This document shows positions 1 to 5,926 of a stretch of 8,237 nt of DNA, one piece after another. Within the stretch, counting starts at the first letter, position 1, and the number at the start of each line of letters is the position of its first letter. The position numbers and the translations under genes are program-made. Source of the stretch: CAYNEI01 sp964396185 (GTDB lineage Archaea > Thermoplasmatota > SW-10-69-26); contig CAYNEI010000083.1 in assembly GCA_964396185.1 (NCBI GenBank), positions 1 through 8,237 on the forward strand, in the 5' to 3' direction. Under the pieces are notes generated by a model that saw only the letters and a list, made by a program, of their open reading frames with translations, searched no databases and was not told where the DNA came from.

Positions 1-23
1 CCCCCCCCCCCCCCCCCCCCCCC
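1..23. repeat. Homopolymer of 23 C at the window edge
   Basis: The first 23 bases are uninterrupted C. Nothing comparable occurs elsewhere in the window. Its position exactly at the edge makes a sequencing or assembly end artefact (for example a G-tract from two-colour chemistry) the most likely explanation. A genuine poly-G/poly-C tract cannot be excluded from sequence alone. Confidence 0.7.
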
Positions 24-41
24 TCGTGGCGAGAAGAGAGT

Positions 42-89
42 GTTATGATCGTTATAACTCGGTTGTCTCCGTTCGCTCCGTGTCTCCGT
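42..89 (-). promoter_or_regulatory. Possible leftward promoter with three upstream ACGGAG repeats
   Basis: On the minus strand, bases 48-42 read TCATAAC, the same heptamer that lies 21 nt before the Asp-box lipoprotein start (5899-5905). A second AT-rich palindrome, GTTATAAC, sits at 51-58. Just upstream on the minus strand are three copies of ACGGAG (84-89, 76-81, 67-72) spaced 8 and 9 nt apart. By analogy with the other starts in the window, transcription would begin near base 20, inside the poly-C tract, so the gene served would lie outside the window. The promoter is an inference; the repeats are directly visible. Confidence 0.35.
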
Positions 90-133
90 GTTGTAGCAAA
101 CCCCGCGAACCAGCCAACCGACCGCTGCCGCCT

Positions 134-352
134 CTACTCGCTTGCTCCCGCCAGCTCCTCCTCGATCTCGGCTTGCAGGTCCGGGGGGAGCAGGTTCGGG
201 ATGCCGTCCTCGATGCGGTAGTCGTGGTCGCACTCCTGGCAGGTCAGCGTACCTTCCAGGATCTCCCCCTGGTCGTCCTCGGTCTCGACGCTGAGCTCGA
301 GCACGCCCTTGTCGACGGGGCAGCGAAGGATGTCCATCAGGTCCCGGTGCAT
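134..352 (-). CDS. trm112: Trm112 family protein (methyltransferase-activating zinc protein)
   Basis: This is a 72-residue protein. The N-terminal RDLMDIL, a CP..KG turn, the GTLTCQECDHDY segment and the C-terminal IEDGIPNLLPPD are hallmarks of the Trm112 family, and the whole looks like the archaeal form. Trm112 is known to bind and stabilise SAM-dependent methyltransferases that modify tRNA, rRNA and release factor. Cys11, Cys38 and Cys41 are present, but the fourth zinc cysteine, usually three residues after the first, is Asp here. I chose the second of two close ATGs (352 rather than 358) because it gives the usual family start M-x-R-D-L and lies 23 nt after a TATA-like box, suiting a leaderless mRNA. 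The tail (62-72) is acidic. The gene upstream ends 59 nt before it. The partner methyltransferase is not in the window; metK nearby makes the methyl donor. Confidence 0.9.
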   Translation of the reverse strand: MHRDLMDILRCPVDKGVLELSVETEDDQGEILEGTLTCQECDHDYRIEDGIPNLLPPDLQAEIEEELAGASE

Positions 353-375
353 GGCCATGGCAGGGGGGGCGTGGG

Positions 376-382
376 ATAAAAA
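376..382 (-). promoter_or_regulatory. TATA-like box of trm112
   Basis: The minus strand reads TTTTTAT here, in an otherwise GC-rich gap between the regulator stop and the trm112 start. It lies 23 nt before the ATG at 352 and 17 nt before the alternative ATG at 358. That spacing is what an archaeal TATA box would have if transcription starts at or next to the start codon. No Shine-Dalgarno sequence is visible. Confidence 0.6.
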
Positions 383-411
383 CAGCTCGGGGCTCGCTCG
401 TGCTGGCCTGC

Positions 412-708
412 TCAGCGCAGGGCAGCGCCGAAGACGTCCCGGAGCCAGTCCACGAGCTCTTGGCGCGCTTCCCGTCCAGCTCGGGTCAGATGGATGCGAT
501 CCGAGCCCCCCTCCACCGCTTCGATCCGCACGAGCCCCCGGTCCTCAAGGAGCTTGAGATAGCGGCGGAAAACGTCGTAGTTGACCCCCGCGGCGCGCTG
601 GAGGGAGCTGCGGGTATGCTCGGCCCCGGGTTCGGCGAGCCGCCCGAGGAAGCGGGCCACGACGAAGAGATCGGGCCGCTTCGGGGGATCGAGCTCATCG
701 GCCCCCAT
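412..708 (-). CDS. Winged helix-turn-helix DNA-binding protein
   Basis: This is a 98-residue, probably cytoplasmic protein. Residues 13-25 form a first helix. Residues 31-62 look like the helix-turn-helix (Leu36, Ala39-Ala40-Gly41, Tyr50-Leu51 and the LLEDRGLV turn), 61-75 a beta wing ending in IHLT, and 77-97 a C-terminal helix. The order and the 'YLKLLEDRGL ... LTRAG' pattern resemble the small archaeal winged-helix family that includes Sso10a and ArnR1-like proteins, which bind DNA as dimers. The start was chosen because the domain begins just after it, and because GGAGTGAT (722-715) ends 6 nt before the ATG. The stop codon of the upstream membrane protein lies inside that Shine-Dalgarno site, so the two genes are probably translationally coupled. 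This suggests regulator and membrane protein act together. The target is unknown. Confidence 0.8.
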   Translation of the reverse strand: MGADELDPPKRPDLFVVARFLGRLAEPGAEHTRSSLQRAAGVNYDVFRRYLKLLEDRGLVRIEAVEGGSDRIHLTRAGREARQELVDWLRDVFGAALR

Positions 709-714
709 CGTTCT

Positions 715-722
715 ATCACTCC
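715..722 (-). promoter_or_regulatory. Shine-Dalgarno site overlapping the upstream stop codon
   Basis: GGAGTGAT on the minus strand is one base short of the full anti-Shine-Dalgarno complement GGAGGTGAT and ends 6 nt before the regulator ATG (708). It contains the TGA stop (718-716) of the membrane protein. This supports the start and translational coupling of the pair. Confidence 0.65.
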
Positions 723-1792
723 TCGAGCTCCCAGGAACCGATCGCCTCGCGCATGGTCCCGAGGGCGCGATGGACTCGGACCACGGCCGTCCACCACACG
801 ACAGCAAGCCCCACGCAGGCGGCGAGGAGTACGGCTGTCGCAAGGGTACCAACCCAGGGAGCCCCGCCGGCCAGGGTGATGGGAGGGGCGAACCGGTTCA
901 GGTGGAGCAGGAGCAGGAGGCCGGCTGCCGCGAGGAGAAGGAGCCCGGAGGCGGCCAGCAGCCATCGGGTCCTGTGGAGGAAGCCCTCCCCTTCTCGGAG
1001 GAGCTGGACCATGGCGCTGGGGGGATCACGATCGAGGGGCGCTTCGTGCGAGCCCAGCCGTCGTCTCGCAAGCGCCCCGGTGGCCAGGAGGGCTGCCAGG
1101 CCGACCACGCCTTCAGCGACGGGGAGGGCCGAGCGCATCCCCTTGAACCACGAGGGCACGAGGGTGATCTCGGCATGACAGGCGTCGAAGAAGACCGCGT
1201 GCTCGAGGTCGTGGGCGAGCTGGGCCCCAGGATCCTCTCCTCCCTGCCAACCCTGGTCCACGCTGGCTCCCTCCGGGACGTGGAAGCGCCAGACCAGGAG
1301 CAAGCTCCGGCGCGCTTCCCCGTGAGTTTCACCGCTAGGTTCAGGGGGTACAGCGACCACGACGGTGGGCGAGTCCGCGGCCGTGGGGCGCTGGCAGTCG
1401 AAGGCCTGGCCCGGTTCGGCGAGAGGGACGGGGACCCCCGCTTGCTCGCTCCCCGTGTAAAAGGGCCCTTGGGTCCCTCCTTCCAGCCACGCCGACCGGT
1501 TGCCGCCCTCGGCGATCCAGAACTCGGCATGCGAGAAGATGGGTGGGAAGGGGGCGGGCACTGGGTTGACCCGGAGCTCGTCGCCGGGCTGAACCAAGGC
1601 GCCCACGACGACGGTCACCGTTTCGTTCGTCGCAGCGCCCATCGGAGGGGTCATGCGCCCCTCGGAGAGCGCCTGGCTCGCCAGCATGCCGTGGGCCGCC
1701 ACGAGGAGCAGTAGCGATCCCCATGCTGCGACGACGTAGGGGGTGAGATCCCTGGTCTCCCGGTCCATGGCGCGGGATGGACGGGGGACCAT
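716..1792 (-). CDS. Membrane protein with extracytoplasmic domain, function unknown
   Basis: I do not recognise this 358-residue protein. Four hydrophobic segments are visible: about 19-42, 224-243, 277-297 and 313-338. The 180 residues between the first two form a domain that should lie outside the cell. It has exactly two cysteines (133, 205), which could pair, two N-x-S/T sites (Asn56, Asn98), and a stretch rich in Pro, Gly and beta-type residues. Arg/Lys placement (RRR at 243-245; HRTR at 273-276) suits a cytosolic loop between helices 2 and 3. The C-terminus is acidic (WELEE). The start at 1792 is preferred over an in-frame GTG at 1819 because GGAGG lies 9 nt before it. The gene begins 34 nt after metK and ends 7 nt before the winged-helix gene, with a shared stop/ribosome site, so it is likely co-transcribed. 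A sensor or anti-regulator role for the partner is conceivable but unproven. Confidence 0.75.
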   Translation of the reverse strand: MVPRPSRAMDRETRDLTPYVVAAWGSLLLLVAAHGMLASQALSEGRMTPPMGAATNETVTVVVGALVQPGDELRVNPVPAPFPPIFSHAEFWIAEGGNRSAWLEGGTQGPFYTGSEQAGVPVPLAEPGQAFDCQRPTAADSPTVVVAVPPEPSGETHGEARRSLLLVWRFHVPEGASVDQGWQGGEDPGAQLAHDLEHAVFFDACHAEITLVPSWFKGMRSALPVAEGVVGLAALLATGALARRRLGSHEAPLDRDPPSAMVQLLREGEGFLHRTRWLLAASGLLLLAAAGLLLLLHLNRFAPPITLAGGAPWVGTLATAVLLAACVGLAVVWWTAVVRVHRALGTMREAIGSWELEE

Positions 1793-1801
1793 TTGGGGCT
1801 T

Positions 1802-1806
1802 CCTCC
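1802..1806 (-). promoter_or_regulatory. Shine-Dalgarno GGAGG deciding the membrane protein start
   Basis: The minus strand reads GGAGG 9 nt before the ATG at 1792. The in-frame GTG at 1819 has no such site, so this motif favours the shorter protein. An internal (not leaderless) ribosome site fits a gene in the interior of an operon behind metK. Confidence 0.6.
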
Positions 1807-1826
1807 TCGAAGGTCGCACCGGCCGG

Positions 1827-3008
1827 TCAATCGAGCGACGGGGGTCGGGCCTTGTCCCCGACAGCGGCCTGGAGTTCGTCGGCGCGGTCGGTGGCCTCCC
1901 AGGGGACGTCGAGGTCGGTTCGGCCGAGGTGGCCGTAGGCGGCGACGTCGCGGTAGATGGGTCGGCGGAGATCGAGCTCGTCGATCATGCTGGAGGGGCT
2001 GAAGTCGAAGGCCTTGGCCACCAGGTCCGCGATGCGGTCCTCGTCGACCACGCCCGTGCCGTGCGTGTCGATGTACACTCCGACAGGGGTCCGGCTGGCG
2101 ATGGAGTAGCCGACCTGGATCGTGCACTCTCGAGCCAGACCAGCGGCCACGACGTTCTTGGCGGCGTAGCGGGTGTAGTAGCTGGCCGAGCGGTCGACCT
2201 TGGTGGGGTCCTTGCCGCTGAACGCTCCCCCTCCGTGGGGGGCGCGGCCACCGTAGGTGTCCACGATGATCTTGCGGCCCGTCAAGCCGGAGTCGGCGAA
2301 TGGGCCGCCTCGCACGAAGCGGCCCGTGTGGTTGATGAAGTAGTCGACATCGGGGCCCAGCAGCTCGGCCGGGATCACAGGCGCGACCACGTGCTCGCGC
2401 AGGTCGTCGCGCAGCGTCTCGACCTCGATGTCATCGTCGTGCTGGGCGGCCAGCACGATGGCCGTGGCCTGGTCGAGCTCGCCGTCGTCGTAGCTGAGGG
2501 TGACCTGGCTCTTCCCATCCGGGCGCAGGTACGCCAGGGTCCCGTCCTTGCGGACCTCGGCGAGCCGACGGGCCAGCTTGTGGGCGTACATGATAGGCGC
2601 CGGCATGAGCTCGGGCGTCTCGTCGCTGGCGTAGCCGAACATGAGGCCCTGGTCGCCAGCTCCCTCTCCCTGGCCTGAGGGATCCACGCCTTGGGCGATG
2701 TCCGGGGACTGCTCGTTGACAGCGCTGAGCACGGAGCAGGTGTCCGCATCGAGCCCGTAGGCTGCATCGGTGTAGCCGATCTCGCGCAGCGTGGTGCGAA
2801 CGATGTCGGGGATCTCGTAGGGGGTCTCGGCCGTGATCTCGCCGGTGACGAGGATGAGGCCTGTGGAGGCCACCGTCTCGGCCGCCACGCGTCCTTGGGG
2901 GTCACCGGCCAGGATCGCATCGAGGATGGCATCGCTGACCTGGTCGCAGAGCTTGTCAGGGTGCCCCTCGGTGACGGATTCGCTGGTGAAGACGTGACGG
3001 CGGCCCAT
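1827..3008 (-). CDS. metK: S-adenosylmethionine synthetase, bacterial type
   Basis: This cytosolic enzyme makes S-adenosylmethionine from ATP and methionine, releasing phosphate and pyrophosphate. The 393 residues match the family's usual size (about 380-400). Signature parts are all present: GHPDK at 15-19 with the catalytic His, the methionine-loop hexapeptide GAGDQG at 116-121, DGKSQVT at 164-170, FINHTGRFVRGGP at 224-236, the phosphate-binding GGGAFSGKD at 259-267 followed by PTKVDRSA, and the C-terminal GHLGR/PWE segment near 359-371. These are motifs of the bacterial/eukaryotic MAT family, not of the separate archaeal MAT family, although the neighbourhood looks archaeal. The enzyme appears intact. 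The ATG start gives the usual RHVFTSESVTEGHPDK beginning. A TATA-like CTTTAAG/CTTAAAG box lies 27 nt upstream and no Shine-Dalgarno is seen. The membrane protein follows 34 nt downstream. Confidence 0.97.
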   Translation of the reverse strand: MGRRHVFTSESVTEGHPDKLCDQVSDAILDAILAGDPQGRVAAETVASTGLILVTGEITAETPYEIPDIVRTTLREIGYTDAAYGLDADTCSVLSAVNEQSPDIAQGVDPSGQGEGAGDQGLMFGYASDETPELMPAPIMYAHKLARRLAEVRKDGTLAYLRPDGKSQVTLSYDDGELDQATAIVLAAQHDDDIEVETLRDDLREHVVAPVIPAELLGPDVDYFINHTGRFVRGGPFADSGLTGRKIIVDTYGGRAPHGGGAFSGKDPTKVDRSASYYTRYAAKNVVAAGLARECTIQVGYSIASRTPVGVYIDTHGTGVVDEDRIADLVAKAFDFSPSSMIDELDLRRPIYRDVAAYGHLGRTDLDVPWEATDRADELQAAVGDKARPPSLD

Positions 3009-3035
3009 GAGCTTCGGGCTCGGGAGGGACTTGTT

Positions 3036-3042
3036 CTTTAAG
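3036..3042 (-). promoter_or_regulatory. TATA-like box of metK
   Basis: CTTAAAG on the minus strand lies 27 nt before the metK ATG, inside the 98-nt gap behind the large surface-protein gene. The spacing implies a leader of only a few bases. The match to a TATA box is weaker than for trm112 or the surface protein. Confidence 0.45.
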
Positions 3043-3106
3043 AGGCTTCGGGAACAAGCAAGACGCTACGGAGGCGCCCGCGCGCCGGTGGGGGGTGGCG
3101 GGCCGG

Positions 3107-5770
3107 CTACTGAGCCCGCGCCGCGACGAAGGCAGCCACCAACGAGACCACGAGAAGGGAAGCGGAGCCGGGCGCTGGGGCCCCCCGGATCTCTTGGTCG
3201 GAACCGTTCAGGTTGAGGCGTCCGAGTTCCCCGTCCAGCGGGCAGCCGAAGGTATCGCTTCGCCCAGCTCGTTCGGGGCACCGGTCGTCCTCGCCGACGA
3301 TGCTGTCGCCGTCCGGGTCGTCGGCGAGGGGGACCGTCTCGTTGCCCTCAGGATCAGGCATCGTCACATCCTCAAGCGGGCAGCCATCGTTGTCCGGTGG
3401 ACCGGGGAGCTCGGGGCACAGGTCCTCTTGGTCGACCACTGTATCGTCGTCTGTGTCTTCCCTGTCGTCGTGGTCGTCGCAGGCATCCCCGATCGTGTCA
3501 TCGTCGCGGTCGGCTTGGTCCGCGTTCGGCGTGTCAGGGCAGTTGTCCTGGCTGTCGGGGACACCGTCCTCGTCCGCGTCAGGCTCGCTCGGGGCATCAT
3601 CGGGGCAGCCCCCGTTCGTGTGGTTCCCTGCACGATCGGGGCAGTCGTCCTCGTCGTTGGAGATGCCATCCTGATCCGTGTCCCCGGTTTCAGACCCGTC
3701 ACACGCGTCCCCGACGCCGTCCCCGTCTTCATCGTTCTGACCCGGGTTGACCACCTCTGGGCAATTGTCCGAGCTGTCTGGAACACCATCTTGGTCCGCG
3801 TCGGATTCTAACCCCTCACCATCCCTCGAGCCGGTGTCTCCATCGGTCCCGCTGCCCCCGGCGAGTCGGACATCGGCGACTGTGACCCAGCCATCCTGAT
3901 CGGAGTCGAGGAACATCACGTCGCCCGCGCTGTAGATCCCATCAGCGTCGGCGTCGAGGAAGCCGAGCGAACCGTCGTAGCCTTGTAGGCGGTTGACCAG
4001 GGAGGGGTTCGAGGAATCGACCAGGGTCCCTGCCTCGGGACCCGAGAGGATCAGATCGCCAACCTCGATTCGAGCGGCATCGCCGTCCAGGCTCACGTAG
4101 AGGGTATCAGCCCGGCTGAACCCATCGTCGCCCGCGGCGTCGTAGAACTGGAGGCTGGCTGGGTGCGTGCTCGTGAGGCTGGTAAGCGGGATCCCGAAGT
4201 CCGTGGCTGCCGCACGCACCTCGCTCCCTGCGGCGTACCCCGCCGGTCCAACCAACCGGAGATCGTCGATGCTGGTCTCCTGGTTCGGGTGCGCGGCGAG
4301 GTAGACCGGCTCATCAGGATCGAGGACCCCATCCGCGTCGTCGTCAGCGTAGCCGATGCTCTCGACGGGTTCGCTGGCGTTGAACCTGGTTGGTGGGGTG
4401 AGCAGCGGGACCGTCTCTGGGTCCTGGATCGTCAGGGGCTGCCCGAAGCTCGCGTAGTTCAAGGGCACGTCCTGGAGGGTCGCGAACCCGTCTGCATCCG
4501 TGTCGATGAACACCGTGTCCCCATGGTCGTAGACGGCGTCACCCGTCTGATCGAGCAGGGCCCAGACCACGCTGAACCCCGCGTCGACCACGAGGGCTTG
4601 ACCGAGGAGCTGATGGTTGGAGACCACGACGGTTCCGGCATCGGGCCCAGTGAGAACGACATCGCCTACGGAGACCACGCGGTCCGCATCGCTGTCGATG
4701 AAGATCCGGTCCCCTAGGCTGAAGATGCCGTCGCCATCGCTGTCCCGGAAGCGCACGTCCTCATCCTGGGCCAGGCGGACGAGCGGTTGCGCGTAATCGG
4801 AGTTGCTGGCGCGGACCTGGGTCCCCAGGCCTCCCGTGAGAGGGTTGACGAGACGGATGTCGTTGCCTACGACGCCCTCCGTGCACGCCGAGGCGAGGAA
4901 AACCCGTTCATCGGCACCCAGCGTGCCATCGCCATCCTCGTCGGTGAAGCAGAGCTCGCTCGGCACCGTTGCTCCGGCGGTGTAGGCGTGGACGAGGTCA
5001 TCGTCCCCTGGGGACACAGCCTCGCCGAAGCCCAGCAACGGGAACGCTGGGTCCTCTGCCGTGAACCGTACATCCGGGACCGTGACGAGGGCGTCACCGT
5101 CAGCATCCAAGTACACCGGCGAGCCAGCGGTGTACTCCCCGAGGCCACGAGCGTCGAAGTACGTCCATGAGACGCTGAACGATGCGGGGTTGATCAGGCC
5201 CGTGCCTTCGAGGGGATGGTCTCCCGAGACCACGTCCCCAGCGTTGGAGCCGCTGAGTTCGAGGTCACCCGGCGAGACGGTCACGTCGAGATCCACGTCC
5301 GCGTAGACGGTCTCGCCCGAGACGGTGAACGCTCCGTCCCCGTCCATATCATGGAACCGGACACCATCGTTGTCGACCAGGTGCATGAGTGGGCGCCCGA
5401 AGTCGCTGTTGCTTGCGCGTACCTGGCTCCCCAGACCACCTGTGCGCGGAGCGTGGAGCCGCACGTCGTTGCCGCTCACCCCTTGGTCGCAAGCATGCGC
5501 GAGATACGCAGGGTCGCCTGAGGTGAAGATGCCGTCCTCATCCAGGTCGTAGAAGCAAAGCGTGGCGGGACCGCCGTCGGGCCCATCCATCGAACGTAGC
5601 GCGCGGACACCACGATCCGCTTCGACAACGGCGCCGAACCCCGTCTCGGAGCCGTCCTGGCCGCTCGTGCCCCCGAGCACGCTAGATGCGAGGGCTGCGG
5701 CCAGGAGCAGCAGCGCGAGCGAAGCTGCACACCCCACGCCGTTCGAACGAGCCGGTTCGCGAGGGGCCAA
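3107..5770 (-). CDS. Large exported calcium-binding surface protein: nested repeats, thrombospondin type 3 repeats, C-terminal membrane anchor
   Basis: This is an 887-residue, very Asp-rich exported protein. Residues 1-28 form a signal peptide (Arg4, Arg7, hydrophobic core 15-27, cleavage likely after ALA at 26-28). Residues 71-640 hold three tandem modules (71-272, 273-470, 471-640), each made of three units built around a D-x-D-x-D-G loop followed by a GD..Y/F.D.D.D strand. Residues 656-848 carry five thrombospondin type 3 repeats with paired cysteines; such repeats are known to bind calcium. The end (865-884) is a hydrophobic helix preceded by PAPG and followed by a single Arg, resembling the PGF-CTERM class of surface anchors. 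The start is a TTG: no ATG lies between the upstream promoter and the signal peptide, GGTGG lies 4 nt ahead, and a TATA-like box 33 nt ahead. A GTG at 5737 is the alternative. A longer reading frame extends to 6664 but only antisense to the neighbouring lipoprotein gene. Function is probably structural, adhesive or envelope-related; no enzyme motif is seen. Confidence 0.88.
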   Translation of the reverse strand: MAPREPARSNGVGCAASLALLLLAAALASSVLGGTSGQDGSETGFGAVVEADRGVRALRSMDGPDGGPATLCFYDLDEDGIFTSGDPAYLAHACDQGVSGNDVRLHAPRTGGLGSQVRASNSDFGRPLMHLVDNDGVRFHDMDGDGAFTVSGETVYADVDLDVTVSPGDLELSGSNAGDVVSGDHPLEGTGLINPASFSVSWTYFDARGLGEYTAGSPVYLDADGDALVTVPDVRFTAEDPAFPLLGFGEAVSPGDDDLVHAYTAGATVPSELCFTDEDGDGTLGADERVFLASACTEGVVGNDIRLVNPLTGGLGTQVRASNSDYAQPLVRLAQDEDVRFRDSDGDGIFSLGDRIFIDSDADRVVSVGDVVLTGPDAGTVVVSNHQLLGQALVVDAGFSVVWALLDQTGDAVYDHGDTVFIDTDADGFATLQDVPLNYASFGQPLTIQDPETVPLLTPPTRFNASEPVESIGYADDDADGVLDPDEPVYLAAHPNQETSIDDLRLVGPAGYAAGSEVRAAATDFGIPLTSLTSTHPASLQFYDAAGDDGFSRADTLYVSLDGDAARIEVGDLILSGPEAGTLVDSSNPSLVNRLQGYDGSLGFLDADADGIYSAGDVMFLDSDQDGWVTVADVRLAGGSGTDGDTGSRDGEGLESDADQDGVPDSSDNCPEVVNPGQNDEDGDGVGDACDGSETGDTDQDGISNDEDDCPDRAGNHTNGGCPDDAPSEPDADEDGVPDSQDNCPDTPNADQADRDDDTIGDACDDHDDREDTDDDTVVDQEDLCPELPGPPDNDGCPLEDVTMPDPEGNETVPLADDPDGDSIVGEDDRCPERAGRSDTFGCPLDGELGRLNLNGSDQEIRGAPAPGSASLLVVSLVAAFVAARAQ
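3227..3805 (-). repeat. Five thrombospondin type 3 repeats (protein residues 656-848)
   Basis: Each repeat has a D-x-D-x-D-G-type loop, then D..D.CP, then a second cysteine. Cysteine pairs are 670/690, 710/722, 744/764, 785/797 and 831/843. Two have 19 residues between the cysteines and end in GDACD; three have 11 and end in GCP. The short form resembles the variant seen beside OmpA domains in bacteria. Two sequons lie here or at the edge (Asn716, Asn810). Confidence 0.85.
3851..5560 (-). repeat. Three tandem modules of about 170-200 residues, each of three related units
   Basis: Modules correspond to protein residues 71-272, 273-470 and 471-640. Anchor points repeat in order: L/I-C/G-F/Y-x-D at the start, a G.QVRASNSD-like block (116-123, 318-325, and a diverged form at 517-524), then V/L-x-F-x-D at 137, 339 and 540, an LSGxxAG or LTGxxAG block (172, 373, 576), and a third unit starting near 201, 401 and 602. 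The shared protein blocks use different synonymous codons, so the duplications are old. Confidence 0.8.
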
Positions 5771-5803
5771 AGTTCCACCGAGCCCGATGGAGGGCCCCGG
5801 CCG

Positions 5804-5810
5804 TGATAAA
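5804..5810 (-). promoter_or_regulatory. TATA-like box of the large surface-protein gene
   Basis: The minus strand reads TTTATCA here, 33 nt before the proposed TTG start. Transcription would begin around 5780, giving a leader of about 10 nt that carries GGTGG (5779-5775). It lies in the 156-bp divergent region shared with the Asp-box lipoprotein promoter at 5899-5905. Confidence 0.55.
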
Positions 5811-5898
5811 CGCTCGCAACCCGTTCGGTCGTGACCGATCCGTGGCCTGCGCTGGCGACGGATCGCCCTTGAACCGCGCAGTCCTGACACGTGAACCT

Positions 5899-5905
5899 TC
5901 ATAAC
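5899..5905 (+). promoter_or_regulatory. TATA-like box of the Asp-box lipoprotein gene
   Basis: TCATAAC lies 21 nt before the ATG at 5927. It is one of the few AT-rich heptamers in the intergenic region. The spacing fits a leaderless transcript beginning at or beside the ATG, and argues against the in-frame GTG at 5891, which lies upstream of the box. Confidence 0.55.
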
Positions 5906-5926
5906 CCCCCTCCCCCACTGCTGGCC

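Noticed and set aside
42..58. Inverted repeat GTTAT/ATAAC as a terminator or operator
   Set aside because: The arms are only 5 bp and AT-rich with a 7-nt loop and no following T-tract; it is better read as part of a promoter.
709..852. N-terminal extension of the winged-helix protein to 852
   Set aside because: It overlaps the membrane protein's fourth helix coding sequence; the Shine-Dalgarno and domain start favour 708.
581..1714. Long plus-strand open frame of 377 codons
   Set aside because: It is antisense to the membrane protein gene. Its low-complexity Gly/Arg/Glu-rich product is typical of a GC-rich shadow frame, with no promoter or ribosome site.
1743..2678. Plus-strand open frame of 311 codons rich in Val, Gly and Asp
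   Set aside because: It is the mirror frame of metK, which has full enzyme signatures on the other strand.
3010..3106. Transcription terminator or riboswitch between the surface protein and metK
   Set aside because: Only 97 nt of GC-rich sequence with no convincing hairpin, T-tract or SAM riboswitch core is visible.
3095..3811. Plus-strand Val/Arg-rich open frame opposite the TSP3 region
   Set aside because: The regular Val/Arg periodicity is the complement of Asp-rich repeats, not an independent protein.
5891..5926. GTG start at 5891 for the Asp-box lipoprotein
   Set aside because: It lies upstream of the probable TATA box and would put a Pro-rich stretch ahead of the lipoprotein signal peptide.
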